Positions 55,221-64,000 of a stretch of DNA of 64,000 nucleotides are shown piece after piece (within the stretch, counting starts at the first letter, position 1; every line of letters begins with the position of its first letter). Where the stretch lies: NCBI GenBank assembly GCA_002162755.1, contig MAAS01000014.1, forward strand, positions 62,001-126,000, written 5' to 3'. Under the pieces are notes generated by a model. That model saw only the letters and a list, made by a program, of their open reading frames with translations, did no database searches and was not told where the DNA came from. The DNA is from Gammaproteobacteria bacterium 50_400_T64. Lineage in GTDB: Bacteria > Pseudomonadota > Gammaproteobacteria > Pseudomonadales > Porticoccaceae. The position numbers and the translations under genes are program-made.

Positions 55221-56717
55221 ATGAGTAAAGAACAGTCCCAGCCCGTCGACGAAAATAAGCTGATTGCTGAGCGCCGTAGCAAATTGGCCGCCATCCGTGA
55301 AAAGGGTCAGGCCTTTCCCAATGAATTTCGCCGCGAAGATTTTGCCAATAAACTACAGGAAGAATTTAACGCGCAGAGTAAAGAAGAGCTTGAAACCCTG
55401 GGTCATAAAACCAGTGTCGCTGGTCGTATTATGGCCAAGCGCGGCCCCTTTATGGTGCTACAGGATGTCTCCGGCTCGATTCAACTTTACGCCGATAAAA
55501 CCACACAGCAGGATATTCGTGAGCGTTGGGGCAACTGGGATGTCGGTGATTTAGTGGGTGTGCGTGGCACATTACACCGATCGGGGCGTGGCGATCTCTA
55601 CGTGAACCTCGAAGAGTATGACCTTCTCACCAAGTCACTACGCCCGCTGCCGGAAAAATTCCACGGCCTTGCCGATCAGGAAATACGCTATCGACAGCGC
55701 TATGTTGATTTAATCGTTAACGAAGAGTCGCGCAATGTATTTCGTCTGCGTTCTAAGATTGTCGACTTTATTCGCCACTACCTGAATCAGCGCGATTTTA
55801 TGGAAGTGGAAACACCGATGATGCAGCTGATTCCCGGCGGTGCCACGGCGCGACCTTTTGAAACTTTTCATAATGCCCTCGACCAACCCATGTTCCTGCG
55901 TGTGGCGCCTGAGCTTTATTTGAAGCGCCTGGTCGTCGGTGGCTTTGAACGGGTATTTGAAATTAACCGCAACTTCCGCAATGAGGGTTTATCGACTCGA
56001 CACAACCCAGAATTTACTATGCTCGAGTTCTATCAGGCCTACGCCGATTACCGCGACCTGATGGATTTAACCGAAGATATGTTGCGCCATCTCTGCGAGG
56101 CAGTTCTGGGCACCAGCAAAGTCACTTATCAGGGCAGTGAGTTTGATTTTGCTAAGCCTTTTGACCGCTATACCGTGGTTGAATCCATTTTGCATTTTAA
56201 TCCTGACTTAACATTAAGCGATATTGATAGTCTTGAAAGTGCGACTAAAATCGCTGAAGGCTTAGGCATCCCACTTAAAGAAATTTGGGGTTTGGGTAAA
56301 ATTCAAATTGAGATTTTTGAAAAAACCGTTGAGCACCGTCTCGATAATCCTACTTTCATCACCGCCTACCCGACCGAAGTATCACCACTGGCTCGACGTA
56401 ATAACGACGATCCTTTTGTCACCGACCGCTTTGAGTTTTTTGTCGGCGGGCGCGAAATCGCCAATGGATTTTCGGAATTAAATGACTCCGAAGACCAGGC
56501 TGAACGCTTCCTTGAGCAAGTGAAAGAAAAAGATTCTGGCGACGATGAAGCCATGCATTACGACGCCGATTATGTGCGGGCACTGGAATATGGTTTGCCA
56601 CCAACCGCAGGCGAGGGTATCGGTATTGATCGCCTGGTGATGCTACTTACCGATGCACCATCGATTCGCGATGTACTACTTTTCCCCCATATGCGCGCCG
56701 AAAAGCTCAGCGACTAG
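55221..56717 (+). CDS. lysS: Lysyl-tRNA synthetase, class II
   Basis: 498 residues. The N-terminal OB-fold anticodon domain (about 60-150) is followed by class II motifs: motif 1 near [20 protein letters not shown], motif 2 [20 protein letters not shown], motif 3 [12 protein letters not shown]. It charges tRNA-Lys. Starts 69 bases after prfB. Confidence 0.98.
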   Translation: MSKEQSQPVDENKLIAERRSKLAAIREKGQAFPNEFRREDFANKLQEEFNAQSKEELETLGHKTSVAGRIMAKRGPFMVLQDVSGSIQLYADKTTQQDIRERWGNWDVGDLVGVRGTLHRSGRGDLYVNLEEYDLLTKSLRPLPEKFHGLADQEIRYRQRYVDLIVNEESRNVFRLRSKIVDFIRHYLNQRDFMEVETPMMQLIPGGATARPFETFHNALDQPMFLRVAPELYLKRLVVGGFERVFEINRNFRNEGLSTRHNPEFTMLEFYQAYADYRDLMDLTEDMLRHLCEAVLGTSKVTYQGSEFDFAKPFDRYTVVESILHFNPDLTLSDIDSLESATKIAEGLGIPLKEIWGLGKIQIEIFEKTVEHRLDNPTFITAYPTEVSPLARRNNDDPFVTDRFEFFVGGREIANGFSELNDSEDQAERFLEQVKEKDSGDDEAMHYDADYVRALEYGLPPTAGEGIGIDRLVMLLTDAPSIRDVLLFPHMRAEKLSD

Positions 56718-56723
56718 ATAGGG

Positions 56724-57416
56724 GTGTTAGTCGATGATAAGGGAGGCATTCAACTGGATGCCTCCTGGCTAGCGGTATTGGGTGATGAGTTTGATAAGCC
56801 CTATATGCAAAGTCTAAAAGATTTTCTTATTGATGAAAAAGCCAAAGGAAAAATCATTTTCCCCGCCAGTTCACGCTGGTTTGCGGCGTTTAATAACACG
56901 CCGTTCGATAAGGTCAAAGTGGTGATTCTGGGGCAGGACCCTTATCACGGGCCAAAGCAGGCCCATGGTTTGTGCTTTTCAGTGCAGCCTAATATTAAAA
57001 TCCCGCCTTCGCTGGTGAATATTTATAAAGAACTGGCAACTGACCTCAATATTCCTGTGTCGACAAATGGCTGCCTTGAGCACTGGGCAGAGCAGGGCGT
57101 ATTGCTACTGAATGCGACTTTGACCGTTGAAAATGGCCAGGCGGGTTCTCATCAAAATAAAGGTTGGGAAGAGTTTACTGATAAGGCGATCCAGGTCTTA
57201 AACGAGCAACGGGAAAATTTGATTTTTATTTTATGGGGCAGTTACGCGCAGAAAAAAGGTGCTTTTATTGATGCCCAGCGTCATTTAGTGATTAAGTCAC
57301 CACACCCTTCGCCATTATCGGCCTACCGGGGCTTTTTCGGTAGTTGCCCCTTTTCTCAAACGAATACCTATTTAAAATCTAAAAACAAAAAAGCCATCGA
57401 CTGGCAGATTAACTAA
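56724..57416 (+). CDS. ung: Uracil-DNA glycosylase, family 1
   Basis: 230 residues from the GTG at 56724, 6 bases after lysS. The water-activating motif is GQDPYHG (Asp72, His75), the uracil-binding loops are AHGLCFSV and [10 protein letters not shown], and the catalytic His and leucine-loop motif is [13 protein letters not shown]. It excises uracil from DNA. The 3' end overlaps the left arm of a terminator used by the convergent gene. Confidence 0.96.
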   Translation: MLVDDKGGIQLDASWLAVLGDEFDKPYMQSLKDFLIDEKAKGKIIFPASSRWFAAFNNTPFDKVKVVILGQDPYHGPKQAHGLCFSVQPNIKIPPSLVNIYKELATDLNIPVSTNGCLEHWAEQGVLLLNATLTVENGQAGSHQNKGWEEFTDKAIQVLNEQRENLIFILWGSYAQKKGAFIDAQRHLVIKSPHPSPLSAYRGFFGSCPFSQTNTYLKSKNKKAIDWQIN

Positions 57417-57429
57417 CAGTCGATGGCTT
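57391..57429 (-). terminator. Terminator for the CaiB gene, embedded in the end of ung
   Basis: A perfect 13-bp inverted repeat (AAGCCATCGACTG at 57391-57403, CAGTCGATGGCTT at 57417-57429). Read on the minus strand it is followed by TTTTTTGTTTTT, a good T-run. The left arm and T-run lie inside the last codons of ung. Confidence 0.8.
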
Positions 57430-57450
57430 GAGCGTTTAAACGATAAAGAT

Positions 57451-58602
57451 TTACGCTTTAATAGCGCCAGACGCTTTCAAGGCTGCAACTTTATCAGCAC
57501 TAATGCCCCAGTCAGCCAGTACTTCATCGGTGTGAACGCCGGTGACAGGTGTTGGCGACTTGATGGATGAGGGTGTGGCGCTAAAGCGAGGCGCTGGAGC
57601 AGGGTGCATCACGCCATCAACATCAACAAAAGATCCGCGTTCTTTGTTATGAGAATAATGAGGCGCTTCGGCGAGGCTAAGTACAGGCGCAAAGCAGATA
57701 TCGGTGTTTTCCATTAAGGCACACCATTCATCACGGGTTTTGGTGAGGAAGATCTCTTTAAACTTTTCTTTCATTGCTGGCCAGCTTTCACGTTCCATTT
57801 GTGGTGGCAGCGAGTCGGGATCGAGTCCTATTTTCTCGAGTAGCATGGCGTAGAATTTGGTCTCGATAGAGCCAATGGACACGTATTTGCCGTCACGAGT
57901 TTCATAAACATTATAAAAATGTGCGCCACTATCGAGGATATTAGAGGCACGTTCGTCGCTCTGATTACCGCCAGCATTCATGCCATAAATAGAGGTCATT
58001 AAGGATAGGGCACCGTCGACCATACCTGCATCAACCACCTGACCTTTACCCGAATTTTTCACTTCGTGTAGAGCGGCGAGTATGCCAACAACAACAAACA
58101 TGGTGCCACCGCCGAAATCGCCGACAAGGTTTAATGGCGGTGTTGGCGGCTCGTCATTACTGCGACCAATGGCGTGGAGCGCACCCGACAAGGCTATGTA
58201 GTTAAGATCGTGGCCAGCACTTTTTGACAGAGGGCCTTCCTGTCCCCAGCCTGTTACACGACCGTAGACCAGCTTTGGATTGCGCTCCAGACAGACATCG
58301 GGGCCCATGCCCAAGCGCTCCATCACACCGGGTCGAAAGCCTTCAAGAACGATATCGGCCTTATCAATAAGATCGAGCAGCGTTTCAATACCATCCGGGT
58401 TCTTCAAATCAACGGCGATAGATTTGCGGCCGCGACCGAGGAAGTTAAACTTCTTCGGCATGGGAATACCCAGACCAGAGGCGGTGAGTCGGTCAACACG
58501 AATGACCTCTGCACCCATATCAGACAGCATCATTGCCGCCATTGGCGCAGGGCCAATACCTGCAAGCTCGATTACTTTTAAACCCGTTAATGGTCCACTC
58601 AT
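57451..58602 (-). CDS. CaiB/BaiF family CoA-transferase, alpha-methylacyl-CoA racemase-like
   Basis: 383 residues. GLKVIELAGIGPAPMAAMML and DMGAEVIRVDR at the N-terminus, GRGRKSIAVDLKNPDG, DIVLEGFRPGVMERLG and YGRVTGWGQEGPLSKSAGHDLNYIALSG, with the key His-Asp, are typical of alpha-methylacyl-CoA racemases in the CaiB fold. These epimerise 2-methyl-branched acyl-CoAs, for example in isoprenoid or sterol degradation. A CoA-transferase role is the alternative. It is divergent from an acyl-CoA dehydrogenase, suggesting joint action in branched acyl-CoA breakdown. Confidence 0.88.
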   Translation of the reverse strand: MSGPLTGLKVIELAGIGPAPMAAMMLSDMGAEVIRVDRLTASGLGIPMPKKFNFLGRGRKSIAVDLKNPDGIETLLDLIDKADIVLEGFRPGVMERLGMGPDVCLERNPKLVYGRVTGWGQEGPLSKSAGHDLNYIALSGALHAIGRSNDEPPTPPLNLVGDFGGGTMFVVVGILAALHEVKNSGKGQVVDAGMVDGALSLMTSIYGMNAGGNQSDERASNILDSGAHFYNVYETRDGKYVSIGSIETKFYAMLLEKIGLDPDSLPPQMERESWPAMKEKFKEIFLTKTRDEWCALMENTDICFAPVLSLAEAPHYSHNKERGSFVDVDGVMHPAPAPRFSATPSSIKSPTPVTGVHTDEVLADWGISADKVAALKASGAIKA

Positions 58603-58914
58603 TAGTATTTCTCCTGTTACTGGTGAGCCTTAGGGCTCAATTGGTGTGGCTATAAAAAGTCATTCAGCCACCCAAGGTATAGCGAAATCCCAAGCGTTGC
58701 AATCATGTCGCTACAATTGCACAAATATCGTTAATACAGAGGATTGATCTGGGCCTGGGGGACTGCAGTCAGCGGCCTGGTGATCGCGTCAGGGGAGGCT
58801 ATAGACCAAGAGGCAAGGCAAATACCCCGGGACTTTTTAGCTGTCAGAATGTAAAGTAACCGACTGAATTTTAATCGCTATATCAACACTTACCGTTACA
58901 ACTGGAGGCTATTT
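58603..58914. other. Divergent promoter region, CaiB gene and acyl-CoA dehydrogenase gene
   Basis: 312 bases holding the promoters and ribosome-binding sites of both divergent genes (CTGGAGG before the 58915 ATG, AGGAGA before the 58602 ATG on minus). I could not identify an operator for a TetR-type regulator with confidence and see no coding sequence. Confidence 0.4.
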
Positions 58915-60117
58915 ATGGATTTCGATTATTCCGACAAAGTACGGGATCTGCAGCTGCGGGTTCAGGACTTTATGGACCGCATCATCTATCCCAACGAAGC
59001 ACTTTTCTATCAGCAGCTCGAAGATGGCGGCCGCTGGTGCAAGCCCGCTGTGCTGGAAGAAATGAAAGACCAGGCCAAGAAAGAAGGTTTATGGAACCTG
59101 TTCTTACCCGAGAGTGATCGCGGTGCCGGCCTTACCAACCTCGAATATGCACCTCTTTGCGAAATCATGGGCAAAAGCAAGTTTGCCGCTGAGGTGTTTA
59201 ACTGCTCCGCACCCGATACCGGCAATATGGAAACTATCGAGCGCTACGGTAGCGAAGAGCATAAAGAGAAGTGGCTGCAGCCTTTACTGAACGGTGAAAT
59301 CCGCTCAGCTTTCTGCATGACAGAGCCATTGGTTGCCTCCTCTGATGCCACCAACATTGAAACTAGCATCGTCCGTGACGGTGATGAATATGTAATAAAC
59401 GGCCGTAAGTGGTTTGCTTCTGGCGTACACGAGCCCGATTGTAAAATCTGGATTGTAATGGGTAAAACTGACCCCACTGCTGCCAAGCACGTACAGCAGT
59501 CAATGATTCTGGTTGAGCCCGGTCTCCCCGGTATCACCGTCGAGCGCTGGTTACCGGTGTTTGGTTATGACGATGCGCCCCACGGCCACGCCGAAGTGGT
59601 TTTTAAAGACGTACGTGTACCGGCTTCAAACATACTACTGGGCGAAGGCCGTGGTTTTGAAATCGCCCAGGGTCGCCTTGGCCCAGGCCGTATTCACCAC
59701 TGCATGCGCGTGATCGGCGTTGCCGAGCGAGCGCTAGAGCTAATGTGCAAGCGGGCGATGAGTCGCGTTGCCTTCGGCAAGAAAATCTCTGAGCAAAGTG
59801 TCTGGTCAGAACGTATCGCCGATGCTCGTATCAACATCGAAATGACCCGCCTGCTAACACTGAAAGCGGCTCACATGATGGATACTGTGGGTAACAAAGT
59901 CGCCCGCGCTGAAATTGCCATGATCAAAGTTGCTGCCCCGATTGCAGCACTTAAAATTATTGATGATGCGATTCAGGTCTACGGTGGTTGTGGCGTTACT
60001 GAAGATGTGGGTCTGGCACGCGCCTATGCGCACACGCGTATTTTGCGTATTGCCGATGGCCCCGATGAAGTTCACCGCAATCAAATTGCCCGGCTTGAGC
60101 TGAAAAAGCATATGTAA
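58915..60117 (+). CDS. Acyl-CoA dehydrogenase (FadE/ACAD11-like)
   Basis: 400 residues. The FAD/substrate loop [19 protein letters not shown] and the central [13 protein letters not shown] region are typical, the helical C-terminal domain begins near [20 protein letters not shown], and [20 protein letters not shown] and [19 protein letters not shown] close it. The size and GRIHHCMR wording fit the ACAD10/11-type subgroup. It introduces a double bond into an acyl-CoA; chain length is unknown. The strong CTGGAGG ribosome-binding site fixes the start. Confidence 0.93.
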   Translation: MDFDYSDKVRDLQLRVQDFMDRIIYPNEALFYQQLEDGGRWCKPAVLEEMKDQAKKEGLWNLFLPESDRGAGLTNLEYAPLCEIMGKSKFAAEVFNCSAPDTGNMETIERYGSEEHKEKWLQPLLNGEIRSAFCMTEPLVASSDATNIETSIVRDGDEYVINGRKWFASGVHEPDCKIWIVMGKTDPTAAKHVQQSMILVEPGLPGITVERWLPVFGYDDAPHGHAEVVFKDVRVPASNILLGEGRGFEIAQGRLGPGRIHHCMRVIGVAERALELMCKRAMSRVAFGKKISEQSVWSERIADARINIEMTRLLTLKAAHMMDTVGNKVARAEIAMIKVAAPIAALKIIDDAIQVYGGCGVTEDVGLARAYAHTRILRIADGPDEVHRNQIARLELKKHM

Positions 60118-60168
60118 ATTTTGCATTAAAAATTGCTTATGCTAACGGTGTGATTTTTTGCACAGGCT

Positions 60169-60210
60169 AAAAAGGTCTGCTTTCTCTTGTAAAGCAGGCC
60201 TTTTTTTATT
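60169..60210 (+). terminator. Rho-independent terminator after the acyl-CoA dehydrogenase gene
   Basis: AGGTCTGCTTT (60173-60183) pairs with AAAGCAGGCCT (60191-60201) with one G-U pair and a 7-base loop, followed by T6-7. Confidence 0.85.
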
Positions 60211-60370
60211 TATCCTCAGAAAACACCTTTTAATGACTCGTCATACTTTTAATAGCACCGGCTAGTTTTACGCACTATCTAATAATAAGGAACATAGAAT
60301 GAGTGAAAACCTAAAAATAGAACCGAGCTGATCTCATACTCCTATTACCGGCACCATTAGCGCGTGATGA

Positions 60371-60571
60371 CAAAACAGCTTATTCCTTAGGGTATATTCG
60401 GTGATTGGCTGTGATCGTAAAGCCTGGCGTAATCGAGAGTTGAATGAAGAACAGAGCAAGCTGGTCACGCTTTTCCCCCTCGGTGTTACCAAGGAAGGGC
60501 TCGTTCTGGGGCTGGGCAAAGCCTGGGAAATGGACACTAAAATGTGGGGGCGGCCAAACCATGCATGCTAA
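60371..60571 (+). other. Unassigned open frame, possible gene remnant
   Basis: The 523 bases between the acyl-CoA dehydrogenase and hydrolase genes hold the terminator and, at 60371-60571, a 66-codon open frame with protein-like composition (RKAWRNRELNEEQSKLVTLF, then PLGVTKEGLVLGLGKAWEM). A GTG at 60401 is the only plausible start and it lacks a ribosome-binding site. A ten-codon ATG frame at about 60300 also ends quickly. I do not recognise the family. A decayed gene is the likeliest explanation. Confidence 0.3.
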
Positions 60572-60640
60572 TGGGGGCGTACTTTGTACCCAGTTTATAG
60601 TCTGGTAAAGCGGCCCGATTACTTGGACCATCTGTTTAAT

Positions 60641-61519
60641 TCATGCCTGTAAATACGAAAGAATTTTTGCATTGACCTCATTGGGTCTCTCCAAATGCAT
60701 AAAGTGCCCCGTGCCTTCAATAACCACTTTTTCTAGTCCATTGCTAAAGAGATGATCCATGCCCTCAAAGGTTTCCAGCCGTCCCGGGCGGTCACGGGTG
60801 CCGTGGAAAGCGAGGCAGGGCACAGTCGTCGGTGCAGCGACTTTTTGACTGAGCGCCGCGAGCTTTGGGTCTGCACCAGCAGGATTAAAGGTGTGGCGAT
60901 AATAATTAATGGCGGCTTCCAGTGTGCCCTCGTTACGGAAGGTGTCTTTTACGCCGATAATAAGCTCAGCGGGGATATCAAATTCCGGTGATGCATCCTG
61001 CCACCAGCGCAGGAGAAAGTCGTAGTCATTATGTGCCACGGCCTGTTCAGCACTGGGCATTTGGAAAAAGTAAGCATGCCAGCCACCTTTAATCACTTCA
61101 TAATCGAGCCCCATTTTTCCGAATAGAGCACCGGGGTGGGCGATAGCGATGGTGACAATTTTGTCGATTTTTTCCGGTACAAAAGCCGCTGCACTGTAAG
61201 TGGCGAAGGCGCCCCAGTCATGGCCAATCACCGCTGCGGCATGGCCGGCACCCAAAGCGTCGATTAAAGCGGCGACATCCAGACCCAATAGTGCAGAGTC
61301 ATAACGCCCGTCAGGGGCGAGACCGGTCGGCGCATAACCGCGCATAAAGGGCGCAACCACGTGATAGCCGGCATCCGCCAATAGTGGCATTAGCGAACGG
61401 TAAGTGTCGGCATTATCAGGAAAGCCGTGCATGCACAGCACCAGCGGGCCCTCTCCAGCCTCTAAATAATGAAAGTCGATACCGTTGGCGGTAACGCTAC
61501 CCTTTGATATCTGACGCAT
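60641..61519 (-). CDS. Alpha/beta hydrolase, epoxide-hydrolase/haloalkane-dehalogenase-like
   Basis: 292 residues. The oxyanion motif is HGFPDNADTY (around 31), the nucleophile elbow is VIGHDWGAFATY with Asp101 as nucleophile, which points to the epoxide hydrolase or dehalogenase branch rather than esterases, and the catalytic His is in EGTGHFMHLERP near the C-terminus. It probably opens an epoxide with water. The cap region (about 135-220) determines the substrate and is not informative here. Minus-strand single gene near the fatty acyl genes. Confidence 0.85.
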   Translation of the reverse strand: MRQISKGSVTANGIDFHYLEAGEGPLVLCMHGFPDNADTYRSLMPLLADAGYHVVAPFMRGYAPTGLAPDGRYDSALLGLDVAALIDALGAGHAAAVIGHDWGAFATYSAAAFVPEKIDKIVTIAIAHPGALFGKMGLDYEVIKGGWHAYFFQMPSAEQAVAHNDYDFLLRWWQDASPEFDIPAELIIGVKDTFRNEGTLEAAINYYRHTFNPAGADPKLAALSQKVAAPTTVPCLAFHGTRDRPGRLETFEGMDHLFSNGLEKVVIEGTGHFMHLERPNEVNAKILSYLQA

Positions 61520-61691
61520 TCTTTATCCTTGTTAATATGGAGGCTGTTGACATAAATTATGTTGCCACAACCCGGCAAGGACGAAAACAATTTTTTCGCA
61601 GCCTCTGAATATTTAAAGTGTACGAACAGTGTCATTGATAGCCAGAATTGCATGCGCTACTTATTATTTTTTTAATACGACAGAACGCCAA

Positions 61692-61880
61692 ATGGAAAGA
61701 ACCATCGCTGATCGTACTTTTGGCGAGCTTGAAATTAGCGGCATACCCTCGTGCTTTTAGAACTTTCCCGAGCTGCTGTAGCTTGAAGCCCCATTTCTGG
61801 ATGAGCACAATGGTCATGTACTGAGCGAGCTACTCGGTTACAGCAGTGTCAATATTGCTGAGTTAGAAGAGAAGGCGTAA
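61692..61880 (+). pseudogene. Decayed C-terminal fragment of a CaiB/BaiF CoA-transferase
   Basis: One frame starting at ATG 61692 reads TFGELEISGIPSCF, stop, NFPELL, stop, LEAPFLDEHNGHVLSELLGY, SSVNIAELEEKA, stop at 61878-61880. The last part matches the conserved CaiB/formyl-CoA transferase tail (P.lGeHt.eVL.elLGys..eia.L). Two in-frame stops (TAG at 61758 and 61779) and the missing first 300-plus residues make it a pseudogene. The rest of the 61520-61992 gap contains nothing I can assign. Confidence 0.7.
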
Positions 61881-61992
61881 TACTTCTCGAGATAAACGCT
61901 AGAAAAGTAGCAAGCAGGGTAGCCCTTGAATTGTAATAAGCGAGGCTACATTTGGCGCGGTTGAAAATGGTCTTTCGTACTATGATGAAGAT

Positions 61993-62682
61993 ATGAAAAG
62001 GTTAATGACAAAGTTACAGAGCGTAAGGCCGTCAATAAGTAAAGCAGGGCATATTAGCTTGTTTATCCCGCTGCTTCTGCTAGCGCCTCTACTGACTTTT
62101 GCTGAGTTGCTAGCAGACACCGCTGTGGGAAACGGAATACAGCTAAGCTTGCCTAAAGAAAATAAATTGATCTACAAGTCTGTTGATGCTCAGGGGCGTG
62201 TGAGTTTTGGTGATGAACCCGGCGCAAACACCGTTGAACTTGAAACCCTCGAACGCCCAAGTTATCAACAAAACTCCTCGGCTGAGGAACTGCAAACCCG
62301 CCTCGATCAAATGGCTGCAACCACAAAACGTTTACAGGAAGACCGTAAATTACGATCAAAGCTACGCCAGGATGAAGCCGAAGCAAAGAGAAGCCACTAT
62401 CAGCCGCCTGTAGTGGTGGTCGAAAATCGTGTTTATCACTCCCCACGTCGCTATCCCTACCTCTACAAACCCCGTCTTGATAGCGGTGAAAAACATCGTG
62501 TTTCTCACCTCTCGGGCTCCTTTGTGAGACTTCAGCTTGGCGGCGGCAATTCAACGTTTCGCTATGGGCTTTCGTACGGCAGTCATCAAAAGCACACAGA
62601 AAACCCAGGTATTCAAACGCCTTATCGTCGCGAGTCAGGACATATTCGCTCATCAGGCATTATTAAGCGTCGTCAGTATTAA
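61993..62682 (+). CDS. DUF4124-domain secreted or membrane-anchored protein
   Basis: 229 residues. A hydrophobic N-terminal segment (about 20-40, ISLFIPLLLLAPLLTFAEL) is probably a signal peptide. IYKSVDAQGRVSFGDEPGA then matches the DUF4124 motif (Yk..D..G..yfsD.P). A charged coiled-coil segment (about 95-135) and a His/Tyr/Arg-rich tail follow. DUF4124 proteins are common, uncharacterised envelope proteins of gammaproteobacteria. Convergent with the cytochrome gene. Confidence 0.75.
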   Translation: MKRLMTKLQSVRPSISKAGHISLFIPLLLLAPLLTFAELLADTAVGNGIQLSLPKENKLIYKSVDAQGRVSFGDEPGANTVELETLERPSYQQNSSAEELQTRLDQMAATTKRLQEDRKLRSKLRQDEAEAKRSHYQPPVVVVENRVYHSPRRYPYLYKPRLDSGEKHRVSHLSGSFVRLQLGGGNSTFRYGLSYGSHQKHTENPGIQTPYRRESGHIRSSGIIKRRQY

Positions 62683-62700
62683 ACAGATAGCCTGTACCGC

Positions 62701-63468
62701 TTATTCGACTTCGTCATCTTTCAAATCGACAGGCTTCTCGGTAAAGGTTTTTTTACCGCTAAACATGGCGGAAATTATATTGTTGTTTTCTTTTAGTTCA
62801 GTGATAACGACGGCAACAATGTGCGCAATGATACCCAGACAAAGTAGATAAAAGCCGTATTTATGCGTGTTAATAAAGGGCTTTCGAAATGCCCTCATCT
62901 CTTTATAAGCCTCCGGGTCAACGTTTTCTTTCGAACCGGCTTTGAGCTCAGAGAGCTGATGATCCTCACCAGAAGCGGTGACCCATTCAGCAAATTCATG
63001 GCCAAAGGGTGGCAGATACAAATCAGTTCCCGCTAATACCAGGCCGGTGATGGCCTGGGTCGTCAGCAAGATAAAAAGGAAAGTGATCATCAATCTGGCC
63101 AGGGGGTTATGACCGAGGTAGGGCGGTGGACGTTTATCTCTAACTCCCTGAAGATAATCCGTCAGAGCCTTTTTATAGCCTTTACCAAAAGGTAGTATCG
63201 CCGCCCATCTGGCATAGGGGCTACCGATAAAGCCCCAGAGTATTCGCCAACTGAGATTGAAGACAAAAATATAGCCAATATAGGTATGCAGGGTTTTCAG
63301 TAAAATTTTGCCTTCAGAGCTGACACCAAAATCTTTATTAAAAAATATAATGAGTCCCAAGCTTATCAGGCCGATTAGGCATATTACGTTTATCCAGTGG
63401 AAGACTCTTACCGTTCGACCCCACACGGGGTAAGTGGTGAGAATCGCGTTGCTTTCAGTATTATCCAT
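62701..63468 (-). CDS. Cytochrome b561/Ni-Fe hydrogenase-type cytochrome b
   Basis: 255 residues with four main membrane helices. VWGRTVRVFHWINVICLIGL (first haem His), LHTYIGYIFVFNLSWRILWG (second), GHNPLARLMITFLFILL and HKYGFYLLCLGIIAHIVAVV are the haem-ligand helices of the Ni,Fe-hydrogenase I b-type cytochrome family. A periplasmic loop (about 140-190) ends before the last helix. It probably moves electrons between quinone and a periplasmic partner, but no hydrogenase or cytochrome c partner is in view. The adjacent outer-membrane protein may share its unit. Confidence 0.85.
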   Translation of the reverse strand: MDNTESNAILTTYPVWGRTVRVFHWINVICLIGLISLGLIIFFNKDFGVSSEGKILLKTLHTYIGYIFVFNLSWRILWGFIGSPYARWAAILPFGKGYKKALTDYLQGVRDKRPPPYLGHNPLARLMITFLFILLTTQAITGLVLAGTDLYLPPFGHEFAEWVTASGEDHQLSELKAGSKENVDPEAYKEMRAFRKPFINTHKYGFYLLCLGIIAHIVAVVITELKENNNIISAMFSGKKTFTEKPVDLKDDEVE

Positions 63469-63532
63469 GCTATGTGCTCCAATATTTATTTAGTGGAGAG
63501 GTCTTTAGGGCCTAAAGGGCGTTAAACCTAAA

Positions 63533-64000
63533 TTAAAACTCATATTCAAGGGAGGTTTTGACGGTGAGATCAGGGCTATCACCGTCAATCCCGAAAATAC
63601 CACCCAACTCCCAGCGTAATTTTTTTGCCTGCCCTAACGTTTCACGCCCCATTATCAATGGGCCAATGCCCTGGTAACCCTCACCTGAGAAGAATTCTAT
63701 GGCAGGCTCAAAGCGAGGGGAATGGCGATAACGCAACTGTAAGGCCAGTTTGCTTTCCAGCTCATCGTCGACCTTGTCCCCCCATTCATAAATCACCGAT
63801 AGATTAACCGTACTGACTAGTCGCCCCCATTCGCGCTCGACAAGTAGTGCACTCGATGCTTCCCATTCATCGCCTTCTTCTTTTTCAAGTTCGAATAGTA
63901 CACCCCAGTCGGCTGAATACTCTCCCTGTTCTGTGATTTGCCATTTAAGCTCCGCTTCATAGGCTTCAATTTCAAGGTTGTCACTACCGTCTTTGGACGT
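63533..64000 (-). CDS. Outer-membrane beta-barrel-like protein, 5'-partial
   Basis: The frame is open from the window's right edge to the stop at 63533, giving 155 C-terminal residues. Alternating aromatic and polar beta strands (ELKWQITEQGEYSADWGVLF, then LRYRHSPRFEPAIEF), Glu/Asp-rich turns and a terminal Phe in SLEYEF indicate an outer-membrane barrel. The ending EYEF and GPLIMGRETLGQAKKLRWEL recall a small family found near cytochrome b561 genes. The specific function cannot be told. It is upstream of and co-directional with the cytochrome b gene, with 64 bases between. Confidence 0.65.
   Translation of the reverse strand, partial: TSKDGSDNLEIEAYEAELKWQITEQGEYSADWGVLFELEKEEGDEWEASSALLVEREWGRLVSTVNLSVIYEWGDKVDDELESKLALQLRYRHSPRFEPAIEFFSGEGYQGIGPLIMGRETLGQAKKLRWELGGIFGIDGDSPDLTVKTSLEYEF

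Noticed and set aside
62153-62653. 166-codon minus-strand frame opposite the DUF4124 gene
   Set aside because: The plus-strand product has a signal peptide and a DUF4124 motif; the minus-strand frame has neither a domain nor a start signal.

Overview
The window is a stretch of gammaproteobacterial chromosome. Gene content and order (rpoE-rseA-rseC-mucD, lepA-lepB-DUF4845-rnc-era-recO-acpS, cysM-relA-mazG, ccoNOQP-ccoGHIS, class Ia nrdAB, prfB-lysS) match what is known for Pseudomonas and the marine Cellvibrionales/Spongiibacteraceae-like lineages. A monothiol glutaredoxin, cbb3 oxidase, a CaiB-type racemase with an acyl-CoA dehydrogenase, and FNR/ANR-type sites fit an aerobic-to-microaerobic heterotroph. 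The genus cannot be fixed from sequence alone. No rRNA, tRNA, CRISPR array, intact insertion sequence or prophage was seen.

Layout. 1-7.4 kb is the most accessory part: a small membrane protein, an orphan DUF2235 hydrolase, a HAD phosphatase, a YebC/YeeN-type regulator, a probable bifunctional ornithine-lipid synthase (OlsF), a decayed mobile-element patch with REP-like sequences and an IS110-type transposase remnant, and an AT-rich CoiA-like putative nuclease. A diverged direct repeat lies on both sides of the HAD-OlsF block. 7.4-12.4 kb is nrdA-nrdB on the minus strand, with a MITE-like element between them and candidate NrdR boxes upstream. 12.6-18.6 kb carries argF-argD, grxD, rnt-pyrC and argG.

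18.7-27.6 kb is a complete cytochrome cbb3 locus (structural ccoNOQP, assembly ccoGHIS, and a TauE/SafE-like membrane protein). It is preceded by an FNR/ANR box. A second, perfect box lies before the following YIP1-family gene. 28.4-32.7 kb holds gloA, a PGPGW-type membrane protein, ygfZ, sdhE-ygfX and nadB. 32.9-36.4 kb is the sigma-E envelope-stress operon, in which rseB (mucB) is absent between rseA and rseC. 36.5-46.5 kb is a dense block of translation, cell-cycle, lipid, cysteine and stringent-response genes; pdxJ is missing from its usual place between recO and acpS.

46.6-57.4 kb contains adk, hemH, an AT-hook histone-like protein with a 57-bp tandem repeat, tsaB, uppP, a beta-hydroxyacid dehydrogenase, an M18 aminopeptidase, prfB with its programmed frameshift, lysS and ung. 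57.4-64 kb holds a CaiB/racemase and acyl-CoA dehydrogenase pair, an epoxide-hydrolase-like enzyme, a decayed CaiB tail, a DUF4124 protein, a b-type cytochrome and a truncated outer-membrane protein.

Most of the window is ordinary housekeeping. I found no convincing new multi-gene system. The best leads are the CoiA-like gene in its mobile-element scar, the rseB-less sigma-E operon, the MITE-like insertion in nrdAB, and the FNR-controlled YIP1 gene.
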